Of a stretch of DNA of 6,991 nt, positions 1 through 5,007 are shown piece by piece; the first letter of the stretch is position 1; each line of letters opens with the position of its first letter. This DNA comes from Pseudomonadota bacterium (lineage in GTDB: Bacteria; Pseudomonadota; Gammaproteobacteria; Burkholderiales; Burkholderiaceae), in the NCBI GenBank assembly GCA_021778935.1, contig JAJYBQ010000133.1, positions 1 through 6,991 on the forward strand, written 5' to 3'. The position numbers were made by a program, and so were the translations under genes. The notes below the pieces were generated by a model. It saw only the letters and a program-made list of their open reading frames with translations. It had not been told where the DNA came from and did no database searches.

Positions 1-1002
<1,002 letters not shown>

Positions 1003-1080
1003 GCTTTCGCCTTCCCATCCCTCCAAACGCGGGGGGGCGGGAGCGGCGCCGGATACTTCCCGTCGCCGCGCGTCCGCGCC

Positions 1081-1157
1081 GGGCCCATAGCTCAGTTGGT
1101 TAGAGCAGTCGACTCATAATCGATTGGTCACAGGTTCAAGTCCTGTTGGGCCCACCA
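1081..1157 (+). tRNA. tRNA with CAU anticodon, best read as tRNA-Ile2 (lysidine-modified)
   Basis: A complete 77-nt cloverleaf. The 7-bp acceptor stem is 1081-1087 with 1147-1153, followed by discriminator A1154 and an encoded CCA (1155-1157). The D arm is GCTC/GAGC. The anticodon stem is 1108-1112 with 1120-1124, its 7-base loop 1113-1119 carrying CAT at 1115-1117. The T stem is 1130-1134 with 1142-1146, with loop TTCAAGT. CAU occurs in initiator Met, elongator Met and Ile2 tRNAs. The perfectly paired position 1 rules out the initiator. The GACTCATAATCG..TTGGTC block resembles E. coli ileX rather than elongator metT, so Ile2, in which TilS converts C34 to lysidine to read AUA, is preferred. 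The gene is intact although its 3' half is repeated at 4964-5007, as expected when an element integrates into a tRNA gene and restores it. Confidence 0.93.
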
Positions 1158-1180
1158 CATCTCGCGGCCGCGCTGCTGTG

Positions 1181-1196
1181 GCCGGGCTTTCCCGGT
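1181..1196 (+). terminator. Weak hairpin downstream of the tRNA
   Basis: GCCGGG (1181-1186) pairs with CCCGGT (1191-1196) around a CTTT loop, starting 24 bp after the tRNA. Five G:C pairs plus one G:U pair are followed by a poor T run (TTGCATTGT). It could end rpoD/tRNA transcription, but it is weak as an intrinsic terminator. Confidence 0.25.
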
Positions 1197-1228
1197 TGCA
1201 TTGTCAATCCGCCATCCATAACGAAATC

Positions 1229-1266
1229 GGGGCCGCGGAAGCGGCCCCGGTGCGCCGCTTCCGCGG
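1229..1266 (-). terminator. G+C-rich inverted repeats, possible terminator of the PEP-CTERM gene
   Basis: Two alternative pairings overlap here. An 8-bp stem, GGGGCCGC (1229-1236) with GCGGCCCC (1241-1248), closes a 4-base loop. A 12-bp inverted repeat, CCGCGGAAGCGG (1233-1244) with CCGCTTCCGCGG (1255-1266), has a 10-bp spacer. Read on the - strand the 8-bp hairpin is followed by GATTTCGTTAT, a loosely T-rich tail, about 70 bp past the PEP-CTERM stop codon. A bidirectional role, also ending transcription from rpoD and the tRNA, is possible. The T tract is imperfect, so confidence is moderate. Confidence 0.4.
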
Positions 1267-1318
1267 CGTTCGCTCGTCGTCGCAGTGCCCCCGGCCATTG
1301 CCGGAGGATCATCGGGCG

Positions 1319-2020
1319 TTACATCCGGCGGCGGTAGGCGACGAAACCAAGGCTGAGCAGCGCCATCGCGAACAGCGAGACGGTGCCGGGTTCCGGGACG
1401 GAGACTTCCAGTGCCGAGGGGGCGCCATTGGCTTCGAGGTACCACAGGTTGTAGGGACCTGTCGTTCCGGCCGGAATCGTGAACGTCGTCGTGTCGACGT
1501 AGACCGGGCCGGAGGCGGCGGTGTACTGGTAGTTGCTCGCAAAAAGGCTCATCCCGTCGTCATGGGTGATCGTCAGCGTAAGCGGATTGGCCAGGGTCCC
1601 GGTGTTGCCGTTGAGGGCCAGGTCGAAGATGGTCGCGCTGCCGAAGCTCGGCGTGCTCAGGATGCTGCCGAAGCTTCCGCCGTTCATGAACGCCAAGTTG
1701 CTGATATTGGAGGGCGCGGTCCAGACGCTGTTGCTGAGGGAGGCTCCGACGAAGTTTCCGAGCGAGTTGGTCGTGCTCGCGCCGACGAACCATTGCGGCA
1801 ATCCGGCCAGGGTGAACGATGCGATCTCGTTGCTTCCCGTGACGATCGGGTTGGTGGGCAGCGCTTGTTGGTTGGAACTGCCGATGCTGCTGTTCGGCGT
1901 CAGTGCGGAATAGACGCTGACCGAGAACGTCGGCGTGCTGAGCGGGGTTGCATGCGCGGCCGCTCCGGCCATCGTCGCGGCGGCAACGGCGCTGCCCAGG
2001 CAAAGTGCTTTGAGACGCAT
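1319..2020 (-). CDS. PEP-CTERM sorting domain protein (exported surface/matrix protein)
   Basis: A 233-residue exported protein. Residues 1-24 form a Sec signal peptide (RLK, then an Ala-rich hydrophobic core, ending AHA before TP). The middle (about 25-205) is rich in Ser, Thr, Asn and Gly with almost no Lys, typical of the variable part of PEP-CTERM proteins, and gives no function. The last 26 residues are a canonical PEP-CTERM signal: VPEPGT at 208-213, a hydrophobic helix, then YRRRM. In this family an exosortase (EpsH/XrtA type) handles the C-terminal signal and the protein ends up in the outer envelope or exopolysaccharide matrix; no exosortase gene lies in this window. The ATG at 2020 is chosen because AAGGAG lies 8 nt upstream and the signal peptide starts there; a start 16 codons earlier lacks both. 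A sigma-54 promoter lies about 45 bp upstream. The cargo-like position and Ser/Thr-rich composition set it apart from the flanking backbone genes. Confidence 0.93.
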   Translation of the reverse strand: MRLKALCLGSAVAAATMAGAAAHATPLSTPTFSVSVYSALTPNSSIGSSNQQALPTNPIVTGSNEIASFTLAGLPQWFVGASTTNSLGNFVGASLSNSVWTAPSNISNLAFMNGGSFGSILSTPSFGSATIFDLALNGNTGTLANPLTLTITHDDGMSLFASNYQYTAASGPVYVDTTTFTIPAGTTGPYNLWYLEANGAPSALEVSVPEPGTVSLFAMALLSLGFVAYRRRM

Positions 2021-2063
2021 GGTTGAGACTCCTTGAATTGGGTAATGAATGCACGAAAGCAAA

Positions 2064-2080
2064 AGCAAAAAGAGTGCCAG
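2064..2080 (-). promoter_or_regulatory. Sigma-54 (RpoN) -24/-12 promoter for the PEP-CTERM gene
   Basis: On the - strand the 17 bases read CTGGCACTCTTTTTGCT. The -24 GG is at 2078-2077 and the -12 GC at 2066-2065, with exactly 10 bases between them, the required spacing. The match to YTGGCACG-N4-TTGCW fails only at the G after CAC. Transcription would start near 2054, giving a leader of about 33 nt that contains the AAGGAG ribosome site. PEP-CTERM regulons in related bacteria are known to use RpoN with the PrsK/PrsR two-component pair, so the assignment also fits the family. The PrsR binding site would lie further upstream and is not identified. Confidence 0.82.
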
Positions 2081-2292
2081 ATGTTTGTATCAAATTGATT
2101 TGCCGGTGTATTTGTCTATTTCGTCCGGCGGAGGTCCACGGCATGGGAATTGATTTGTAAAAAGTTTCGACACACGGTTTCTGCTGCGAGGCGGATTCCC
2201 CCTCGCTTTTCGCCGCGGGCGTACAGCCCTTTCCGGAGGGCGAGCGGACGGATCGTCGCCGGATGGGCCAAAGGCGAACCGGGAACTGATCA
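2081..2292. other. Upstream region of the PEP-CTERM gene, no gene recognised
   Basis: The first 80 bases or so are clearly A+T-richer than the rest of the window, as expected of a promoter-upstream region, and could hold activator sites for the sigma-54 promoter. A short hairpin, GCCCT/AGGGC around TTCCGG, lies within it near 2227-2242. Frames open here on both strands show no recognisable protein and no ribosome site, so they are not annotated as genes. Confidence 0.4.
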
Positions 2293-2385
2293 GGATGCGT
2301 CGCGCGAGCCGGATCCGGTCGAATGCCGGATTGGCGTCGATCGGCAGATCGGGGCCGGTCGGGTTGTCGCGATCGCCGATGCCGC
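2293..2385 (-). pseudogene. Displaced 93-bp fragment of the HlyD adaptor gene
   Basis: These 93 bases match 5131-5223, inside the intact HlyD adaptor gene, in the same orientation and without gaps; 87 of 93 positions are identical by hand alignment (differences at 2301, 2314, 2317, 2324, 2325 and 2341). The - strand peptide is recognisable: GIGDRDNPTGPDL is shared, followed by PIDANPAFDRIRLARRI against LIDANPVFDWVRLAQRI. The fragment covers roughly residues 278-309 of the adaptor. Homology stops sharply at both ends: at 2386 it is fused to a vapC-like remnant, and before 2293 it runs into unrelated sequence. Most differences change the amino acid, as expected for DNA no longer under selection. 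Confidence 0.85.
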
Positions 2386-2549
2386 CGACCTCTTCATATC
2401 GGCCATCACCATCAGGGAGTTGGAACTTGGCGTCTTGTCGATTGAGCGCAAGGACGCAACTCAGGGGGCATGCCGCGCTTCTGGCTGGAGCAAGCACGTC
2501 TAACCGGAGTTCTCCGGGCGTACGTTGCCCATCGATACCGCCGCGGCGC
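2386..2549 (+). pseudogene. Broken VapC-like PIN-domain toxin remnant
   Basis: In one frame the + strand reads ADLFISAITIRELELGVL, then SIERKDATQGA, then after a damaged stretch KHV, a TAA stop (2501-2503), and PEFSGRTLPIDTAAAL. This order matches the middle of VapC/FitB-type PIN-domain toxins (LFISxITIxELExGV, an ExRDP.QGA block, a WL..HVLPEFxGRxLPID block). The WL block (RFWLEQ, 2476-2493) is legible only in another frame, so there are at least two compensating frameshifts plus the stop. The N-terminus with the first catalytic Asp is missing (replaced by the hlyD fragment), and so is the C-terminal third with the remaining acidic residues; homology ends where the lipoprotein gene ends on the other strand. 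No antitoxin gene is present. In life the toxin would be a ribonuclease; this copy cannot be functional. Confidence 0.7.
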
Positions 2550-2726
2550 TTATTGGGTGTCCGCCGTCACCGTTGTGGTGGCGACGGTTGCCGCCACGCT
2601 GTTCGCGCTCCTGGCGATGGGAACCGCACCGGCGGCCGAAGCCGGCGATCGCCCCCCGCCGCACGCCGTCAGCACCAGAATCAAACCGATGCCGGGGAAA
2701 ATCAGAAACCTGTTCACTCGTGTCAT
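2550..2726 (-). CDS. Small lipoprotein, 58 residues, function unknown
   Basis: A short gene that automated minimum-length cut-offs would miss. The ATG at 2726 is preceded by AAAGGAGG with AGGAGG at 2736-2731 and a 4-nt spacer, the strongest ribosome site in the window. The product starts MTRVNRF, continues with a hydrophobic stretch (LIFPGIGLILV) and has a lipobox LTAC with Cys22 as the predicted lipidated residue, followed by GGG. The 36-residue mature part is rich in Ala, Ser, Thr and Val with no recognised fold and ends VTADTQ before TAA. Position +2 of the mature protein is Gly, not Asp, so inner-membrane retention is not indicated. It lies 35 bp downstream of the secreted-protein gene on the same strand and is probably cotranscribed. 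Its stop codon abuts the vapC remnant. Entericidin-like or anchoring roles are possible but not shown. Confidence 0.78.
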   Translation of the reverse strand: MTRVNRFLIFPGIGLILVLTACGGGRSPASAAGAVPIARSANSVAATVATTTVTADTQ

Positions 2727-2761
2727 CGCGCCTCCTTTCCACGATCCGGCGACATGGCCAT

Positions 2762-3274
2762 CTACAGCGCTTGGCAGACACCGGTCAACGCACCGGTTCT
2801 TCCGGAAGTTCCCTGGATCAGGTATGTATTTCCGGAATTTACGGGCAGCACATTGAGGCTCATCGCCGCCGTGGCGCCCGGTGGGGTGAATGTGATGGTG
2901 TACGAACCGGTAATCGGACCGGCCGCGCTCGTGAACGGAACTCCCGACTGGCTTTGCGTCGAGTAGGAGTTTCGGGTGTTCGTTGCCGCATCGCCCGCCG
3001 TGACCTGCGTGAGCGCGTAAGAGAGCGTGCTATGTGCGAAATCGATCACCGCCAACAGATTTACCCCCCTCGTGTCCCCAGGGCTCGCCAGGTAGACGAA
3101 ATTGGGGTATGTGCTTCCGCTGCTTTGGACGAGGGAGCCGAACGTGTAGTTATGCGGCACGGACAAAACCATGCCGCAACTCCCCGTCAATCCCGCCATC
3201 GCCGGGGTCGCACCGGCGAGCGCGCCGAATGCAATAAGGCCGCCCGCCAATACTCGCAACCGATTCGCTTTCAT
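2762..3274 (-). CDS. Secreted hypothetical protein, 170 residues, with a Cys pair
   Basis: I do not recognise the family. The chosen start (ATG at 3274) gives a clean Sec signal peptide: MKANRLR, a hydrophobic core (VLAGGLIAFGALAG) and an AMA cleavage site after residue 27. A purine-rich AAAGGCGG lies just upstream as ribosome site. The frame stays open for 77 codons further upstream, but that extension has no exported-protein character. The mature part (about 143 residues) is rich in Ser, Thr, Gly and Tyr with alternating short hydrophobic stretches (YTFGSLV, YPNFVYLA, GSYTITFTP, YLIQGTS), suggesting a beta-rich fold. It has exactly two cysteines, Cys33 near the mature N-terminus and Cys167 four residues from the end, well placed for one disulfide. 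It has no PEP-CTERM tail, LPXTG or lipobox. A 58-residue lipoprotein gene follows after 35 bp, and the LuxR-type regulator gene diverges from it. Periplasmic or extracellular location is inferred from the signal peptide. Confidence 0.82.
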   Translation of the reverse strand: MKANRLRVLAGGLIAFGALAGATPAMAGLTGSCGMVLSVPHNYTFGSLVQSSGSTYPNFVYLASPGDTRGVNLLAVIDFAHSTLSYALTQVTAGDAATNTRNSYSTQSQSGVPFTSAAGPITGSYTITFTPPGATAAMSLNVLPVNSGNTYLIQGTSGRTGALTGVCQAL

Positions 3275-3695
3275 TTCCCGCCTTTCTTTCCTTGTCGATG
3301 ATTCGAGCCTTCGATGGCGCAAGCCGACCCCGTAGATCGCATCGCAGAAGTCCCGTGAACAGGTGATGGTCGCGCCTTGGAACGGGAGGTTACGAAAATC
3401 GCGAATAACGCGCCTCTCCCAAATGGGAGGGAAACTCCGCAAGGGCACTACGGTTTGGCCGTAGGGGTTGTCGGGACAGCTCCCGAGAGTTAGAGTCTTT
3501 CGCATGTGGCGGCGCCGTGTCGGTCTTCAGCGAAGCGACCGGCCACTGAGGCAGAGGAACTTCGTCGATGGGTCCCGACATCGATCGCGAGGGGAAACGG
3601 ATCGGTAGCCGCTACACAGCGGCACCGGATGCGCAGCGCGGCATGCGCACGATCGGCGACCGCCTCGCGCCGCTTGCGCCGGGAGCCCGATCGCA
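3275..3695. promoter_or_regulatory. Divergent intergenic region with two hairpins
   Basis: This 421-bp gap separates the secreted-protein gene (- strand) from the LuxR-type regulator gene (+ strand) and must carry promoters for both. Two hairpins stand out. One has seven pairs (one G:U), 3414-3420 with 3425-3431, loop AAAT. The other has six pairs, CTACGG (3448-3453) with CCGTAG (3459-3464), loop TTTGG. They are 16 bp apart and could be operators or part of an RNA leader. A scan for sigma-54 sites upstream of the secreted-protein gene found none with a TTGC -12 element. No further gene is supported. Confidence 0.45.
3468..3496 (+). promoter_or_regulatory. Candidate sigma-70 promoter for the LuxR-type regulator
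   Basis: TTGTCG (3468-3473) and TAGAGT (3491-3496) are separated by exactly 17 bp, each matching the -35 and -10 consensus at 4 of 6 positions. Transcription would start near 3503, leaving a leader of about 190 nt before the ATG at 3696. It lies immediately after the second hairpin. In G+C-rich DNA such matches also occur by chance. Confidence 0.25.
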
Positions 3696-4934
3696 ATGAC
3701 GTCCCAGGCCGATCTCGACGGGGAACTCATCGGGCGCATCTACGCGGCAGCCGGCGACGCATCCCGGATCCCCGAACTGGCGCTGGACCTCGCGCACGCA
3801 TTCGACAGCAGCAGTTGCATCGTGTACTTCCGACGCAAGCACGCAGCGCCGATACCGCAAATGCCGGAGGTCACGGGGGTTCTTTCGGCCACCGGGAACA
3901 TCGACGACCAGGCTTGCGCGGCGTACGCAACCCACTATGGCGAACGCGACGAGTGGTACCAGCGCGGCTGGAAGCGGCCATCGCCTCAGGTGGTGCTGGG
4001 TGAGGAACTGATCAGCACGAACGAGGTGTTGCGCACGGAGTGGTCGGACTGGCTACACACGACGGGATGCCTCCATGTCCTCGGGGTGCAGTTTCCGATC
4101 GAAGGAAACGTGTTCGGCGCGCTCGGAATCCATCGCACGCGCGCCGAGGGCCCCTTGGAGGAAGCCGACCGTCAGCGCATGATCCGGCTGCTTCCCCACC
4201 TTCAGCGTGCGATGCGCATTCGCGAACGGCTACGCACCGCGGAACAGGCGGCTGGGGTCGCCGGCAGCGCTGCGGGGCGGATGGGGGTGGGAATCATCGT
4301 CGTCGATGCGGAGCGCCGCATCTATTTCGTCAATCCCGTCGCGGAACGAACGGTCCGTAGCGGAGGCGGACTGCGGATTGCCGGTGGACGCCTCGCGGCG
4401 CTCGCCGCCGTCGACGAGGCCGTCTTTTCCCGCGCCGTCCGGCACGCCAGCGGGAGCGCTGCGCCCGCCGCACAAGGACCTTCTCCCCCGCGCGGTGCGA
4501 CGCTGCATCTGTCGATGCGTGGCGGTGCCAAACTGGCCGTGATGATTGCGCCGCTCGCGGCAAATGCGCTGCGTTACGGCTGCATCGGACCCGCTTGCGC
4601 CGTCATCTTTTCCGATCCGGCAAGCCACGCCCCCGACCTGCCGCCCCAGGTGCTCGCCGCGCGCTATGGCCTGACTCCGGCGCAGGCCCGGCTGCTGTCG
4701 GCGCTCGTCCGTGGCGAAACCCTTGCCGACTACGCGGCGCGCACGGGCGTCGGCATTGGCACCATACGCAGCCATCTCAAGGACTTGACTGCCCGCACCG
4801 GACAGCGGCGGCAGGCTGATCTCGTGCGGATGGCGCTTTCCGATCCGTTGTTGCGCCTGCAGGCTGGTGGGGCGGCCGAAGGGGTTTCTCCGCCCGCCGT
4901 CTCGCTTCGGGAGCCGGAAGCTCCCGCCCAATGA
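3696..4934 (+). CDS. LuxR-type (helix-turn-helix) transcriptional regulator
   Basis: A 412-residue DNA-binding regulator. The C-terminal LuxR/GerE-type helix-turn-helix is at about residues 326-380: LTPAQARLLSALVRGETLAD, AARTGVGIGTIRSHLKDL, then TARTGQRRQADLVRMAL. The TGQRRQADLV ending is typical of a proteobacterial subgroup in which a long N-terminal sensor region precedes the HTH. Residues 1-200 (with DEWYQRGWKRP and GEELISTNEVLRTEWSDWL) resemble that subgroup's conserved but functionally undefined region, and about 203-225 (GIIVVDAERRIYFVNPVAER) reads like the start of a PAS domain. It lacks the acyl-homoserine-lactone-binding motif set of LuxR/LasR and the receiver Asp of NarL proteins, so the signal is unknown. 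Only a weak GGGAG lies 10 nt before the ATG. The stop overlaps the ATG of a truncated second frame (ATGA at 4931-4934). Divergent from a secreted-protein/lipoprotein pair, which is its most likely target by position. Confidence 0.88.
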   Translation: MTSQADLDGELIGRIYAAAGDASRIPELALDLAHAFDSSSCIVYFRRKHAAPIPQMPEVTGVLSATGNIDDQACAAYATHYGERDEWYQRGWKRPSPQVVLGEELISTNEVLRTEWSDWLHTTGCLHVLGVQFPIEGNVFGALGIHRTRAEGPLEEADRQRMIRLLPHLQRAMRIRERLRTAEQAAGVAGSAAGRMGVGIIVVDAERRIYFVNPVAERTVRSGGGLRIAGGRLAALAAVDEAVFSRAVRHASGSAAPAAQGPSPPRGATLHLSMRGGAKLAVMIAPLAANALRYGCIGPACAVIFSDPASHAPDLPPQVLAARYGLTPAQARLLSALVRGETLADYAARTGVGIGTIRSHLKDLTARTGQRRQADLVRMALSDPLLRLQAGGAAEGVSPPAVSLREPEAPAQ

Positions 4935-4957
4935 CGCAGCACGATCTCGACGGGGAC
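4931..4957 (+). pseudogene. First codons of a lost second regulator gene
   Basis: The ATG overlaps the stop of the preceding regulator (ATGA). The next bases repeat that gene's own start: ATGACG, then CAG..CGATCTCGACGGGGA, differing by one missing codon (TCC) and two substitutions over 29 bases. A 15-base identity lies at 3710-3724 and 4942-4956. The peptides are MTSQADLDGE and MTQHDLDGD. Homology stops near 4957, seven bases before the tRNA-like repeat. The frame continues for about 400 codons, but only as the antisense of the HlyD and DUF1656 genes. This is best read as the 5' stub of a tandem paralogue whose body was deleted at the island edge. Confidence 0.65.
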
Positions 4958-4963
4958 ACGCGT

Positions 4964-5007
4964 TCGTTTGGTCCCCGGTTCAAGTTACGTCCCGTTGGGC
5001 CCACCAC
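4964..5007 (+). repeat. Degenerate copy of the tRNA-Ile 3' half (probable attR)
   Basis: The stretch aligns with 1120-1158 of the tRNA gene: TCG.TTGGTC (4964-4973), three bases with two differences, GGTTCAAGT (4977-4985, identical), a 5-base insertion TACGT (4986-4990), then CC.GTTGGGCCCACCAC (4991-5007, 16 of 17 identical, including CCA). Homology begins at the 3' strand of the anticodon stem, where tRNA-type integrases commonly recombine. There is no tRNA 5' half here and the T arm is disrupted, so this is not a working tRNA. The right-hand part also encodes the last residues of the HlyD adaptor on the other strand. Confidence 0.75.

Larger units (their letters stand above)
1120..5007. mobile_element. 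Putative decayed genomic island in the tRNA 3' end
   Basis: The left boundary is the 3' half of the intact tRNA (1120-1158) and the right boundary is a degenerate direct copy of the same stretch (4964-5007). This is the classic footprint of a tyrosine-recombinase element inserted in a tRNA gene. Between them lie accessory genes (a PEP-CTERM protein, a secreted protein, a lipoprotein and a LuxR-type regulator) and gene debris (hlyD and vapC fragments and a truncated regulator start). The flanks are ordinary backbone genes. No integrase, excisionase or transposase gene was found on either strand, so this is a remnant, or a segment mobilised by proteins encoded elsewhere. The boundaries come from sequence; the idea of insertion is inference and needs an uninserted relative for proof. 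Confidence 0.6.

Noticed and set aside
1081..1157. Reading the CAU tRNA as elongator or initiator methionine tRNA
   Set aside because: A fully paired acceptor stem excludes the initiator. The anticodon-arm and variable-loop sequence matches Ile2 tRNA better than elongator Met. A tRNA classifier that scores lysidine determinants would settle it.
1124..2026. A 300-codon + strand open frame running from inside the tRNA through the PEP-CTERM region
   Set aside because: It starts inside the tRNA, has no ribosome site, reads as Arg/Gly-rich sequence with no domain, and is antisense to the PEP-CTERM gene with its clear signal peptide and sorting tail.
3301..3360. Sigma-54 promoter upstream of the secreted-protein gene
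   Set aside because: A GG and a GC with 10-base spacing can be found on the - strand, but the TGGCAC and TTGC context is missing, unlike the PEP-CTERM promoter.
3405..3490. Possible cyclic-di-GMP (GEMM) or cobalamin riboswitch
   Set aside because: GGGAAACTCCGCAAGGGCAC loosely recalls parts of these consensus sequences, but the conserved blocks are not in the right order or spacing, and the nearest + strand gene begins about 200 bp later.
2762..3505. A 247-codon version of the secreted protein starting at 3505
   Set aside because: The added 77 residues are not signal-like and would bury the signal peptide in the middle. The start at 3274 has a purine-rich ribosome site and a correct N-terminal signal.
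1158..4963. Integrase, transposase or insertion-sequence gene inside the island
   Set aside because: Open frames on both strands were read; none shows tyrosine-recombinase, DDE or resolvase features, and no terminal inverted repeats were seen. The island call rests on the tRNA repeat and content only.
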